Assembly: GCA_037447655.1 (NCBI GenBank)
Contig: JBBHKE010002613.1
Coordinates: 64,001 to 109,691, forward strand
Source: Zygnema cylindricum
Taxonomy: Eukaryota > Streptophyta > Zygnematophyceae > Zygnematales > Zygnemataceae
Length of the DNA: 45,691 bases
Direction of reading: 5' to 3'
The position numbers and the translations under genes were made by a program. The notes beneath the pieces are model-generated. The model saw nothing but the letters and a program-made list of their open reading frames with translations, was not told where the DNA came from and searched no databases. Below, in pieces: positions 1-11,717 of the stretch (position 1 is the stretch's first letter; every line of letters begins with the position of its first letter).

Positions 1-1570
1 TCGGCACTGTTTCTTCATATTCCTTATCGATGGAAGTCGGTTTTGGCTCTCTTCCTCTCTCTTCAAAGTGTGTAGACATATGAGGAGATTTTGAGATAAC
101 TCCCCCCCATTTTTGATCTCTCTCCTGAATCTACAATCACGTTTTCACTAGTGTCCAATCTGGGAAGATCTAAGTCCTCTTCAATCTCGGACTCAAAACT
201 GAATCTAATTTTCTTAGTGTATTTAAAAGGATCAAAAGACTTCCTTTCATCTATGACAACTAGATGCTTTACCATAATGATATCTTGTTTAGCTAAGTCA
301 TAGACTCTATATCTCTTGACATCCTCATCATATCCCACAAAGTATCCCGGTTTCCCTTTAGCACCTAATTTCTAGTTTTTCTTATCTGTGTCAAGTCTCT
401 AAACTTGACTACCGAAAACTTTCAAGTGAGAAATATTCGGTTTCCTTCCAACCCATCTCTCATAAGATGTCATTCCATTCACGGCTGTAGTGAGGACTCT
501 ATTTTTAATGTAATGAGCACAGTTCATGGCTTCTGCCCAAAATCTTCTTCCTATTTTCTAATCTGCCAACATACTACACACACTATCTCCCAAAGTTGGG
601 TTCAACCTCTCAGCTACCCCATTTTGTTTTGGATTATTTGGTACAATTTTCTGATGCTAAACTCCCTCATCTCTTAAGTATTATTCAAACTGGTTAGAGG
701 TGTACTCTCCACCATTATCACTTCTTATTCTCTTTATGGGGGTTCCGTGCAACTTTTCACTCCAGGCTTCGTATTTTTTAAGGTACTTTGGTGTTTCAGA
801 ATTTTTTTTCAGGAAGTAGACTCTAGAATATCTGGACTGATCATTAGTAATTGTCAGCATATACCTCTTCCCCACATCCAAAGATACTTTGGCTGGTCCC
901 AAGATATTTGTGTGAACCAGATCTGGTGTTTTCTCACCTCTATATGTTGCAGTTTAGGGAAAGACAAGTCTATGAGCCTTACCTTGGGCAACCCCACTAC
1001 AATCATCCATCATTTCATTATTTCCAAACTGAATGCCTTCTACCACACCCAGCTTATTTATTTCCATCAGCCTATCAAAATGCACATGTTCCAACCGTTT
1101 ATGCCAGATCATCAAGCTCAGGACACCACCATAGTAAGCACTCTTCTTTTCATTACTCAGGTTAAGCCTAAACATTCCTTAGCTACCCTTATCTATTGTG
1201 AAGTAGACTTCATCTCCGTACTCAGCTGTAAAGACTCCCTTTCTAGAAAAGGTATCAAAATCCTTGTCATCTAATACACAAGTAGACACAAGATTTTTAC
1301 TGAGCTGAGGAATCTAGAGCACATCTGAGAAGGTGAGTATGGAAGTCTTATCCTCCACCAAAACTTTTAGATCTACCGAGCCCACTAGATTTGTGGTAAC
1401 TACTCTCCCATCGTCATACTCTATTTCTACAGTAGGGATCTTTGTTAGCTTAGTGAAGAGATGCCTCTCACGGCATATATGCATGGATACACCTAAATCA
1501 ATGATCCATCCTTCCTCTAGAGCTTCCCGAATGGCTCCAAGGGCACACTTCTGTTTTTGAGGAATCTCTT
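1..1570 (-). pseudogene. copia pol relic of A: protease, integrase, start of IN-RT linker
   Basis: The protease motif is near 1480-1500. It reads WIIDLGVSMHIC where the family has an Asp-Ser/Thr-Gly-Ala active site, so the catalytic triplet is damaged. The pre-integrase zinc finger (954-1175) keeps the HKRLEHVHF histidine pair, but CSGVAQGKAH has lost its second cysteine. The integrase core (681-902) retains SDNGGEYTSNQ. The stretch 340-680 is full of stops and corresponds to the rest of integrase. At 63-338 the chromodomain-like and linker segment (VKHLVV, then DPFKYTKKIRF) is readable and runs off the left end. Several frames are needed to follow it. It would have acted in polyprotein cleavage and cDNA insertion. 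Confidence 0.85.
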
Positions 1571-2564
1571 TCTCCTCCAAGTTCTCGTCAAGGAGAAGCA
1601 CCCTATCATCCTCCTTAGAAGACGCGTCCTCCTCGGTCTCTCTTTTCACTCGTGCGACCACAAATGCCTTTTTATTCCCTTTGGAAGAATCCCCTCCTCG
1701 GGTTTCTTGGAGCCTCAGCTCCGACAACTTGATACAATCACCTATGAAGTCACCAGCTTTTTGCAGAAATTGGAAAGACCCCTTGGAGACTTCGGTTCTC
1801 CAGATTGATCCCCTTTGAAGCTGTTGTACGGCTTCTTTGGGTCCTTTCTCCACCGGTCTATTCTGACAGCTAGAGCTTGAATGCTCTTTCCTCCTCTGCG
1901 GATCTCGATAGTATTCTTCGCACGAGTATCATTCGGACGACGGTGTTCCACTTCCAAGAGCTATCATCCATTTCTTCCATTTGGTATACTATGCTTTCGT
2001 ACTCCTCAGACAACTTCATGATGAGAGTGTTAACTTTCATCTTCATTGTGCCTGTCCATCTAGCACTCTCCATCTCCATTTAAAGCCAAGAGAGATCATT
2101 ATAGTAATCTAACATCTTCCCTCCTTTGTAAATATAACGCCCCAATCTTTGCTCCACCAACTAGAGCTCCTGAATGGTACCAGCTCTATAAATCTCCACT
2201 AAAGTCATCCACAAATCCTCGGCCTTGAAGATGTGAAAACGAGAGGTCGGTAGAGCTTGAGTGAGGTGACTCATAATGAAAATCTTGGCATTCACGTTGG
2301 CGTACTCCCACATTTGAATATCATTTTCCTCGGTCTTCACAACCACCACTCCGGGTGTCGTGGCAATAAGAGTAAGAGGTGTCTCCTATCCTTTCCCCTT
2401 TTCAGACACACTGCTGTCCCCATCGTGTTTCTCCTCCTTTGGAGCAGATGCTGCTGCAGAAAACCTCACTTTATCAAACCCTGATAGAGTCCCCTGAGAT
2501 GGATGTTTCACTCGTCCTCTGACGATACCCCAGTATCGTTTTTCACACAATGCCCCGTCATCAT
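1571..2564 (-). pseudogene. copia gag relic of A
   Basis: The likely start is the ATG pair at 2564-2559, matching the gag starts in B and C. It encodes a UBN2/DUF4219-type copia capsid. Recognisable parts are the NDIQMWEYANVNAKIFIM helix region (2161-2349), the MKLSEEYESIVYQM region (1870-2079) and a decayed zinc knuckle near 1745-1790. That knuckle reads NFCKKAGDFIGDC, so the first cysteine and the histidine of the CCHC set are lost. The frame changes several times. It would have formed the virus-like particle. Aligned copies in B and C make the assignment safe although no intact reading frame remains. Confidence 0.8.
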
Positions 2565-2614
2565 GGCTGCCTAGTAAATGAACCCAGATCTGTTGAAAAT
2601 GGGCACCCTAGAGG

Positions 2615-2628
2615 TTGGGCCCATAACC
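2615..2628 (-). other. primer-binding site of A (half tRNA-iMet type)
   Basis: On the minus strand, directly after the 5' LTR, the sequence is GGTTATGGGCCCA. It is complementary to the anticodon arm of plant initiator tRNA-Met (GGGCCCAUAACC), not to its 3' CCA end. Thirteen bases match before the first mismatch. Confidence 0.7.
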
Positions 2629-3567
2629 AGCAATTATGTGTCCCCCATTAGAACACTCAATTCAGGAAGCCTCTAGGTAACTTTTGGCTAGCCCTCTTTT
2701 AATTTTGGATTACTAGTACCTTAGCTGTCAAATAGACAATCAGACTACACCCCTGTGCATTCTGGACTCCCCGAGTTCACAGCAAAAGAAATCACAAAAA
2801 ACGCCCAACCAGGCGATTAATTATCAAATGGCAAAGATGTCATTATTTATACAAGCTTGTTGGTAGACAATTCTTTAAGTCCTAAACCCCTCTCATAACC
2901 CCTTTCTAATGATATACGAACCAATCAGAAGACTGTACAGTACAAAAAGTACTAAGGCCGATGTACTTTCTGTACGGCTTGTGTACGACAAGACCATGGA
3001 GTGGACGCCTGTCTCCTTCGGACTCGTCCTCATGCTCTCCGAGATTCCCGCTTCCCAAATATATTTTGCCACGTGTCGCCTGGTCATGTCACGTCTGAAA
3101 ACTGCCAAGACAACCATTTATGGATCTCGGCGATGATGCGGGTCGTCGGATCAAAGCCGGCTTTTAATGTTCGCCATCCAAAAGAACAAATGTCCAGTAC
3201 ATTTGTTTTGTGCACACTAAAACTTAACTAGTTTCTATGTTCTTATTACGTTGAACGAATTAATGATCTTGCTAATGTTTAAATAGTTATCAAAACCTAT
3301 GTATCCTAACGGACTACTACGACAAACCGGTAAGACCTGACGGCTACGCCTCGCTTTGCCGGTTGGAGGTTTAAGTCCTACCGGACTCAACCTTTTTGTT
3401 GAGAGTGACGTAGTTTAATCTTTAGTCCTGCCTATGGAGCTCAGGCAGCCATGGCTCCACCGCCCTCTCTCTCCTTCACTTACTAGAACAAGTATGATTT
3501 GTCTTTTGTTTAATTTACATAAATTTAAGACCTAGAAAATACCTTCCCTAAATCAGTGAATTCAACA
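2629..3567 (-). repeat. 5' LTR of A (939 bp)
   Basis: In element orientation it starts TGTTGAATTCACTGA at 3567 and ends just before the primer-binding site at 2629. It is the same LTR type as 5098-6079. Shared blocks include AGCCATGGCT (3447-3456), a degenerate copy of the ACTTGTCGYAGTCACT loop motif (about 3478-3493) and an antisense tRNA T-arm-like block (3358-3384). The terminal base is T where C has A, so the TG...CA ends have decayed. The left LTR is outside the window, so a target duplication cannot be tested. Confidence 0.85.
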
Positions 3568-5097
3568 CCAGACCATTTTAAGTCGATCTGAGCGGACCAC
3601 CCTTTGAACTAACCTATTTTTGACCTTCAACTCATGTAGATTGAGGAGTTCTAAGAGTTTTTTCCTCCGAGGACGGCGGGGATCGGTCAACATCGTTGGG
3701 TCTATGGGGATCTCAACCCTGGGAACCTTTGACCGGGTATAGAACACCACTTCTAGAAAGTGACACGTGTACGGCTCCTTGTGAGCTAACCCTTTTTGAC
3801 GAGCCGTAGGGGATGACTTATTCCTCTCCTCCGCGTGGACCTCTGGCGGCCTCGGCCAAAGAGGGAAATTGTTCGTGCGTCACGGTAGGAGGAGGTGGAG
3901 GAGCGGATGACCCGAAGGTTTCCTTTGCAGGCGAATCAGACAAAGAAGCCATAAGGACTAACTCCTCCATCATCTACAACTCTTCTTCCCGTACAAAATT
4001 ATCCGGACTACCCTGCGCTCGAGATCTGATTTCCGGAGCCCCTTTTTCCTGAGCTTCTCCCCCTCCCATCGAGTGATAGCTAACAGACAGAATTGTCGGA
4101 ACTGTCGGTAAAGAGAACCCTAACTCCCCTCAAGAAATGAGGGGCTCAAAATATGAAGCTCCTATCCCGTCTAATTTGAGGAGACAAGTGGCTTTTCAAT
4201 ACTATTCTACTCTGTTGGACGTCTGACCATAGCCTACACAAAACCAATGGTTCCAGCCCCAAGAATCCTTGTAGTCTACCCTAATGAAACCGCACCCGAA
4301 AAGAACCAACAAAATGAACCCTAAAATAGACTTCCACACAGATATAATAGAAATAAAGAATCGGTTGTTTTGGAATTAACAATATGACCTTGCCCCAGAA
4401 GATAGAAATAAAAGTTGAAATCAATGTTGATGGCAAAGCAAGCTACACATACCCTTGGAAGCAATAATGGCAAAAAGAGAAGACAAATCTCCCCCAATGG
4501 CACCGCAGACAGGTAATGCACCACTTCACGCGTCGGTTCTAGCCAATCAGAACCGACCATACTCCCCTAGGTTCCAAAGAGAAAAAGTCCAAACTGCCCA
4601 AAAGATTGATAGTGCCAACTACCCTCCAAGCTGCGATTTCCACAAAAGACAGTTTCAAACCAATATGGCAATGAAGTCCCACACACCACGACAAAGATTC
4701 TCCAAAAGAAGGTTTGTTGGAATTTTCTAGGGTTTTTATCAAGAGACAGTACTGAAAGCAACCTGTCTCTTTTCCCAAGTGCTTATGCACGGTCTCAGAC
4801 CACCTAACATTATCAATTAGCCAATCAACGGAGAGCAGATGCTAATGATTAGAGATTAGACCAAATTATCCGTACTACACTAGGGGCATAAATTTCTACT
4901 CTAGATTACAACTAGATCCGCAACCTAAAGTCAAAGTTGGTTCCACAATTAAACCACAAAGTACTGAAAGAGTCATGCATGAGCCTAACTTCTACCTCAT
5001 GTAATTAATGGAATAAAATGCTATCAGACCTGCAACAGATTCCTACTGATAAATAATAGCATTATCAAAAAGAAATCCATAAAGTGATGTGGCGTTT
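3568..5097. other. unassigned interval between A and C
   Basis: About 1.5 kb between the outer end of the LTR of A and the 5' LTR of C. I find no intact gene, RNA gene or terminal repeats. Minus-strand reading gives a faint protein-like stretch at 3813-4090 (described separately) and a 62-codon frame at 3562-3750 rich in Arg, Lys and Leu. The right part (4321-5097) is AT-rich with no convincing frame. Confidence 0.5.
3810..4090 (-). pseudogene. degenerate ORF, possibly a LINE ORF1-like relic
   Basis: Read on the minus strand there is a protein-like run: an acidic segment (MMEELVLMASLSDSPAKE), then a proline run and FPSLAEAARGP, with one stop inside. It ends in a stop near 3812. A short acidic and Pro-rich leader before a FPSLAE-type motif recalls ORF1 proteins of plant LINEs, but I see no zinc knuckle or RNA-binding domain, so the family is a guess. 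It may once have continued into the 62-codon frame at 3562-3750 before A inserted. It could equally be a chance frame. Confidence 0.25.
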
Positions 5098-6079
5098 TGT
5101 TGAAATCCCTAGATTTAGGGGAGATGTTTTCTAGGTCTTAATTGATTAGAATAGCTAAAAAAAAAAACGTAGGCAGCCTGCCTCCACCTTCTCTCTCTAG
5201 CCCCCATACTTGATGTAGTCACTGAACAAGAGAGAGGGTGGTGGAGCCATGGCTGCCTCAGCTCCTTAGGCAGGACTAAAGAGTGACCTAAGTCACACTC
5301 AACTAAAAGGTTGAGTACGGCAAGACTCGAACCTCCGACCGGCAGAGCGAGGCGTAGCCGTCAGCTCTTACTGGTCTCTCGTAGTAGTCCGTTACGATAC
5401 GTAGGGTTTGATAGCTATTTAAATATTAGCTAGATCATTAATTCTATTAACGGAATAACAAATTGAGGACATAGAAAATAGTTGAGATTAGTACGCACAA
5501 AACAAATTTACCAGACATTTGTTATTTTGGACGGCGAACATTAAAAGTCGTCTTCGATCCGACGGCCCGCATCATCGACGAGATCGCGAAATGGCTGTCT
5601 TGGCAGTTTTCGGACGTGACATGACCTGTCGATACGTGGCAGATATCATTAGGAAGCACGAATCTCGGGAGCGCAAAGATGTCTTAAGGAATGACGTCCA
5701 CTTTACGCCTCGGTATTGGGCCAAGAAAGTACACGTCCTAGTACCTTTCTGTCTGTATGTCATACAGTTGGTTTGTACATCATTAGATAGAGGTTATGAG
5801 AGGGGTTAAGGACTTAGAGGATTGAGGAGAAAGTCGCCTCTCTCCTAACAAGCATGTATAAATATTGGCATCTTTGCCACTTGAAATCTAATCACCTGAT
5901 TGGGTGTTTTCAGTGATTCTTTTTACTGTGGACTCAAGGGAGTCCAAACTGCACAAGGGTGCAATCAGATTCTCTTTCTGCTTACTTGGGTAGCAAAAGT
6001 TCTAGTTGAAAGTGGGTTAGTCAAAAGCTAGCTAGAGGCTTCCTAAATTTTGCAGTCCAATGGGTGACACAAAATTGCA
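5098..6079 (+). repeat. 5' LTR of C (982 bp)
   Basis: It starts TGTTGAAATC and ends TTGCA directly before the primer-binding site. The start is repeated at 16897, before which lies a polypurine tract. Internal landmarks are a stem-loop at 5171-5258 with the loop motif ACTTGATGTAGTCACT (5208-5223), the palindrome AGCCATGGCT (5245-5254), an antisense T-arm-like block (5319-5343), TATTTAAA near 5418 and a likely TATA box (TGTATAAATA, about 5854-5863) marking the U3/R side. Confidence 0.9.
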
Positions 6080-6080
6080 A

Positions 6081-6095
6081 GTTATGGGCCCACCC
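6081..6095 (+). other. primer-binding site of C (half tRNA-iMet type)
   Basis: GTTATGGGCCCACCC begins two bases after the LTR end. It pairs with the anticodon stem-loop of initiator tRNA-Met, as in A and B. No match to the usual 3'-end site (TGGTATCAGAGC) is visible here. Confidence 0.75.
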
Positions 6096-6143
6096 TCTAG
6101 GGTGCCCATCTTCAGCGGATCTGGGTTCATTTACTCCGAAACC

Positions 6144-7203
6144 ATGATGACAGAGGTATTGTGTGAAAAGGGATACTGGGGTATTGTCAGTGGACAACTG
6201 AAACGTCCATCTTAGGGAACTCCACCAGGGTTTGGTAGAGTGAGGTAATGTGTAGGAACATATGCTCCAATAAAGGAGGCCGACGTGATAAAGTGGTAAA
6301 AAGGGAAAGGCGGGAGTCACCCTTTCCATTGCCACCACTTAAAGCGGTACGCAAGAGCGAGGAAAATACCGCACGTGGCGTACTAAATGAATGTGAGGCA
6401 ATACATTTTGAGGTACCTCACTCAAGCATTGGCTACCTCTCATCTTCACATCTTGAAGGCCGAAGAGTTGTGGATGTCTTTAGTGGATATTAATAGAACT
6501 AGTACCATTCAAGAGCTTGAGCTGGTTGAGCAAAGGCTGGGGAGTTATACTAACAAAGGAGGGAAGATGTTAGACTACTGTAATGATCTCTCTTGTCTAT
6601 ATACGGAGATAGAAAGTGTCGGATGGACAAGCACAATGAAGATGAAAGTTAACACCCTCATCATAAAGTTGCTTGAGGAGTATGAAAACATAGTGTACCG
6701 AGTACAAGAAATGGATGAGAGTTCTTGGAAGTGGAACACAGTGGTCCAAATGATACCCGTGCAAGAGAACACCATTGAGATCCGTAGAGAAGGAAAGAGC
6801 ATTCAAGCTCTAGCTGCCGGAACCGACAGGTGGAGGAAGTATCCAAAGAATCCGTACAACAACTTCAAAGGAGATCAATTCGGAGAGCCTAGGCCCCCCA
6901 AAGGTCTTTGTCATTTCGACAAAAAGCCGGACACTTCATAGCTGATTGCACCAAGCTGTCAGAACCGAGGCTCCAAGAAAACCGTGGAGGGGGTTCTTCC
7001 GGAGAGAAGAACAAGACACTTGTGGTCACACATGTAAAAGTGGAGACCAAGGAGGACGAGTCCTTTGAGGAGGAGGATGTGGAGCTTTATCTCAACGAAA
7101 AATCTGGAGATGTGGAGCTTCATCTCAACGAAAAATTTGGAGGAGAAGGAGATCCCTCAGAAACAGAAGTGTGCTCTATGAGCCTTTCGGGAAGCTCCAC
7201 AGG
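6144..7203 (+). pseudogene. copia gag relic of C
   Basis: It starts at the ATGATG at 6144 and meets a TAG within about 25 codons. The main readable part is 6387-6941 (184 codons: MNVRQYILRYLTQALATSHLH, then the KMLDYCNDLSCLYTEIES capsid region). A frameshift lies inside the CCHC zinc knuckle (about 6910-6950): one frame gives CHFDKK and the next gives KAGHFIADC. After the knuckle is a charged linker (6951-7203) with an in-frame 33-bp tandem duplication at 7076-7141. Family role: capsid and RNA packaging. Confidence 0.85.
7076..7141 (+). repeat. 33-bp tandem duplication in gag linker of C
   Basis: Two 33-bp units (7076-7108 and 7109-7141) differ at about two positions and keep the frame, giving DVELYLNEKSG then DVELHLNEKFG. 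Element A has one unit at the equivalent place, so the duplication arose in the lineage of C. Confidence 0.85.
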
Positions 7204-9082
7204 AAAGATGGATCCTCAACCGAGGTGCATCCATGCATATGTTTCGTGACAAGCACCTCTTCACTAAGTTAAGAAAGATCCCTACTGTAGAAATAGAGTA
7301 TGGAGATGGGACAGTAGTTACTACAGATCTAGTGAGCTCGGTAGAACTGAAAGTCTTAGTGGAGGGTAAGACTTATACTCACCTTCCCAAATGTGCTCTA
7401 TAATCCTCAGCTAAGTAAAATTCTTGTGTTCACCTCTGTAGTAGATGACAATGATTTTGATACCTTCGCTAAAAAGGGAGTCTTTACAACTAGGTATGGA
7501 GGTGAAGTCTACTTCACAGAAGATAAGGGTTGCCAAAGAATGTTTAAGCTTAACCTGAGTAATGAAAAGAAGAGTACTTACTATGGTGGTGTTCGGAGCT
7601 TGATGATCTTGCATAAGTGGTTGGGGCATGTGCATTTTGATAGGCTGAGGAAAATAAAGAAGCTGTGTGTAGAAGAAGACATTCAGTTTGGGGATAATTA
7701 AAAGATGGATGATTGTAGTGGTTGTGTCTAAGGTAAGGCTCACAGACTGCCCTTTCCCAAAACTGCCACATATAGAGGTGAGAAAGTACTAGATCTGGTC
7801 CACACAGATATCTGGGGACCAGCAAGAGTACGTTCGGTTAGGGGAAAAAGGTATATGCTTATAGTTACTGATGTTTGGGCCAAATAATCTAGAGTTTGTT
7901 TCCTAAAAACAAAGTATGAAACACCAAAGTACTTCAAAGAATACAAAGCTTGGAGTGAGAAATTGCACGGAACCTCCATTAAGCGAATAAGGAGTGATAA
8001 TGGGGGGGAGTACACCTCTAACCAGTTAGAGAAACACTTGAGAGATGAGGGAGTTCACCATCACAAAACTGTACCGAATAATCCAGAACAAAATGGGGTA
8101 GCTGAGAGGTTCAATCGGACTTTGGGACATAGTGTATGTAGTATTTTGGCATATAAGAAAATAGGAAGAAGATTTTGGGCATAATCCATGAACTGTGCTA
8201 ATTACATTAAGAGAGAGTCCTCACTACAGCCGTTAAAGGAATGACACCTTATGAGAGACAGGTTGGAAGGAAACCGAATATTTCTCACTTGAAAGTTCTC
8301 GGTAGTCAAGTTAACAGTATTGACACATATAAGAAAAACTAGAAACTAGAAGTTAAAGGGAAACCGTGATACTTTGTGGGATATAATAAGGATGTTAATG
8401 GATATAAAGTCTATGACTTAGCTAAACAAGAAATCATTCTGGTAAAGCATGTAGTTGTCATGGATTAAAGGAATTCCGTTGATCCCTTCAAATACACTAA
8501 GAAAATCAGAATCAGTTTTGAGACCGAGAGTGAAGAGGACTCGGATCTTCTCCGAAGGGACACAAGGTAAAACATGATGGCAGATTCAAGGAAGAGCCAA
8601 GATCGGGGAGATGTACCGGGATCTCCTCATATCTCTATACACTCTGAGGAGACAGAGGAGGAGCCCGAACCGGCTTTCATGAATAGGGGAGCCGATGAGA
8701 CAGTAAGAGGGAACCCGAGAATTCCCTCCATTCCAGCTTCAAAATTTGAGGGAGGACAAAGGACCTGCAAAAGGCTACAAGAAAAACAGGCTGCTCACAA
8801 GGTAACATAGCCATCTCACCTTGATGAGCCTCAGTCATACTCGGAGGCAATGGACAGTTTGGAAAAAGACCGATGGGTCAATGCCATAAATGATGAGACG
8901 ACTTCCATCATGGAAGCTAACACTTGGGAGCTGGGGGATTGTCCTCCAGACAAAAAACCTATCGGGTGCAAATGGGTATTAAAATTAAAATTGAATTCAA
9001 ATAGTACCATTGAGAGAAATAAATCTAGGTTGATAGCAAAGGGGTTCACCCAAAAAAAAGGGATAGATTATGAGGAGACTTT
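7204..9082 (+). pseudogene. copia pol relic of C, 5' part (protease, integrase, RT N-terminus)
   Basis: The protease region at 7205-7400 has NRGASMHMF in place of the DSGA-type active site, so it is inactive. The pre-integrase finger (7570-7750) has HKWLGHVHF and CSGCV followed by a stop codon. The integrase core at 7780-8184 keeps HTDIWGP, SDNGGEYTS and PEQNGVAER, the D, D, E residues of the DDE triad, but has internal stops. The 8185-8560 segment is shattered. An acidic linker is at 8574-8810. RT begins at 8850 with the EANTWELGDCPPDKKPIGCKW region and stops at 9082, where element B is inserted. The RT continues at 15551. Confidence 0.88.
9078..9082 (+). repeat. target-site duplication of B, left copy (ACTTT)
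   Basis: ACTTT directly precedes the left LTR of B and is repeated at 15551-15555 directly after the right LTR. Five bases is the normal copia length. Deleting B plus one copy restores the RT codons Glu-Thr-Phe-Ala of C. Confidence 0.92.
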
Positions 9083-10140
9083 TGAAACTCTGAGACCTCC
9101 ATAAGTCCTCAGAGTGGACAACTTCCAAGAAGCCTCTAGGATAACTCTAACCAGTTTGTGTTTCAGCGAAAACAACTGCCTCCCTGGCAGACAAAAACTA
9201 TAACCACCCGCACCCCTGTGAAGGCAAGACTCCCCTGAGTCTATAGCAAAAAGAATCTCTGAATTTGCTCCCCTGAGCAGTAAGTTATTGAGGGTCAAAG
9301 TTGAGCTTTTGTACAAAAGCTCTCTGGGAGAGAGGGTCCTATCTCATAGTTATTCTAAGTCCTATCTCTCTCACAGACTCTATCTACCGATGTACAGAAC
9401 CAATCAGGATACAGTTCCGTACGCAAAAAAATAGCTGCCGGTGTACTTTATGTACGATTATTGTACGACATGGCCTAAATGTTGACACATGTCATATCTG
9501 GATTCGATGCCATAATCTCCGGAGATTCCATGATCCAACGTAATTTTGCCACCTGTCATCCGATGTGGCGATGGCCACAAACCGCCGAAATCTCCTTCCG
9601 CAATCTCGGCGCTAATTCCGGCCGTTCGATTAAATTCGGATTTAATCGTAACCGTAATAAATACATGCGTGATATTCCTTTCACTTACGAAATAAATGTG
9701 CGGTATTGATTTCTTGTTTGTACCGGAATCCGTACTTTATATATTACCGGATCTATGTATCCTGTAATCTATTACAGTTAAATGATTTAACGTACGTATA
9801 CACATTTAAATAACTATCAAACTACATACTACGTAACACTAATGCTAGACTTAACGGCTAAGGCTACCGGCTACTAAATGTCGGCCGGCCTGTAGGTACA
9901 AGGATCAAATCCTGTGGCCAGCATAATCTTTTATATAAATAAACCCCTAACTAAAATAAATTTCCCGTAAACCTCTGGATAGCCTAGGTAGCCATGGCTC
10001 TAGCTCCCTCTCCAATTTCTCAGTGACTGCGACAAGTTTGAGAGTTGGAGAGAGAAGTTAGAGGTAGACTGCCTCAAATTCTTTCTATATTTCTATTTAG
10101 ACCTAGAAAATACTAAAAATGGACCATTTATTTCTACCTT
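9083..10140 (-). repeat. 3' LTR of B (1058 bp)
   Basis: Nearly identical to 14494-15550. In element orientation it should begin TGTAGAAAT, but this copy has GG for TG at its 5' end (position 10140). It ends GTTTCA at 9083. It carries the palindrome AGCCATGGCT (9990-9999), the loop motif (10022-10037, antisense on the plus strand) and the T-arm-like block (about 9881-9923). Confidence 0.93.
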
Positions 10141-10153
10141 CCCCTTATTTTCT
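10141..10153 (-). other. polypurine tract of B
   Basis: On the minus strand AAAATAAGGGGAA lies immediately upstream of the 3' LTR. The same tract precedes the 3' LTRs of F, G and C. It primes plus-strand cDNA synthesis in the family. Confidence 0.8.
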
Positions 10154-11717
10154 AGTCAATCTTTAATTTCAGACCACACTTCTCCCTGCAGAAAATTAGC
10201 TTAGGGGAAGGCACAGGTTTGGTCATCATATCTGCTACCATCTCACTATCTAGTCTGTACTCTAAACTGATTATTTTGTTTTCTACTTTCTCTCAATCAA
10301 AGCTGAGTCTGATGTCCATGTGTTTGGCTTTAAAATGATGTTTAGGATTGGCAAAAATAGCAATTGCTACCTGATTATCACAAAATATTTTTTGCACACC
10401 ACTCTTAAGATGACCAAGCTCACCAAGCAAAGACTTGACCCACATCAATTCTTTTACAGCAGAGCAAGAGGCCATATACTTAGCCTCTATGGTGGACTGA
10501 GCAATAACCTTTTGCTGTTTGCTACTCGAACAGCAAGCCCCATCACCCACATATAATACATATCCAGAAGTGCATCTCCTCATCGGAGTATCACCATAAT
10601 TGGCATCACTCCAAGTAGTGATGTCAGTATTCTCCCCACCCAAATGCAACCATAGATCCCTAGTTCTTATCAAATATCTAAGGACTCTCTTAGCTGCCTC
10701 CCAATCCTTCTTAGTGGGAGCATTTAGACTTCTACTCAGCACTCCTACAGATGCAGCTAAATCCGGCCGGGTACAATTCATAAAATAGATTAGACTTCCC
10801 ACTACTTGCCTGTAAGGAATAGTCTGCATGAACTTCTTTTTTTCATGAGATAATTCCTCGTCCAAGACTATGACTCCTTCTTCCTCACTCCCCTCACTTC
10901 CCCTCTTCAACTCCATTGGAGTTGTACAACTATTAGCTTTATCCATTTGAAATTTTTCAAGCATGTTCCCTATTGCTTCCTTTTGAGTCAGTCTTATAAT
11001 TTTTCTTTTTCGGTCTCTCTCTACTTGAATTCCCAAAATATATTTTGCTTCCCCCATATCCTTCATTTCAAATCTCCCCTTAAGATGGGTTTTCAGTTTA
11101 TTAATTTTTTCCATTGATTTACTTAAAAAAACAAGCAAATCTTCAACATAAATTGCAATAAATATAAAACCTTCCTCATCTTCGAAAACATAGATTGAGT
11201 GATCTGAGCTGATCCGGATATATCCCAGACCGGTAAGAAACTCATCAAGCTTCTTATTCCACTGTCGAGGCGCCTGTTTCAAACCATAAAGAGATTTAAT
11301 CAGCTGGCATACCTTACTCTCCTCTCCTTCCACTACAAAACCTTCGGGTTGTCACATGAAGATCTCCTCTTCCAATTCTCCATGCAAAAAGGCTGTCTTG
11401 ATGTCCATCTGGTGCACTTCCATGCCTTCCGCTGCTGCTAAACTGAGAAGTATGGGGACGGAGGGAAATCTGACCACCGGGGCAAAGGTTTCCTCGTAGT
11501 CAATTCCCTCATTTTGTGTAAATCCCTTTGCCACTAATCTGGCCTTGTAGCGCTCGATTGTGTTATTTGGGTTCAGTTTTAATTTGAAAACCCACTTACA
11601 ACCGATTGGTTTTCGGTTAGGTGGACAATCCACCAGCTCCCAAGTATCGGCTGCCATGATTGAGGCCATCTCCTCATTGATGGTTGTCTTCCACCGGTTT
11701 TTTTCTGGACAAGTCAT
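10154..11717 (-). pseudogene. copia reverse transcriptase and RNase H of B
   Basis: RT N-terminus at 11717-11355 (DTWELVDCPPNRKPIGCKW, then YEETFAPVVRFPS and MDIKTAFLHGELEEEIFM) ends at a stop (11352-11354). The same frame resumes at 11333 with SLYGLKQAPRQWNKKLDEF and the palm motif. The catalytic box reads YVEDLLVF where the family has YVDD, so one catalytic aspartate is a glutamate. RNase H follows (TTWSDANYGD, then IEAKYMA, then IFCDNQVAIAI), meets a stop near 10293, and its remaining tail (MVADMMTKPVPSPK) reads on to a TAG at 10154-10156. The enzyme would have copied element RNA into DNA inside the particle. It is inactive as it stands. Confidence 0.9.

Larger units (their letters stand above)
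1..3567 (-). mobile_element. Ty1/copia LTR retrotransposon A (left part outside window)
   Basis: A copia-order element read right to left. In its own orientation it has a 5' LTR (3567 to 2629), a primer-binding site, gag, protease and integrase. It then leaves the window before reverse transcriptase, so its RT, RNase H and 3' LTR lie to the left. Protease lies before integrase and integrase before the missing RT, which is the copia and not the gypsy order. The coding part is broken into many short frames. Its LTR begins TGTTGAATT and its proteins closely resemble those of element C, so A and C belong to one family. It appears inactive. Confidence 0.92.

Noticed and set aside
747-1274. 175-codon plus-strand ORF
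   Set aside because: Antisense shadow of the integrase and pre-integrase region of element A on the minus strand.
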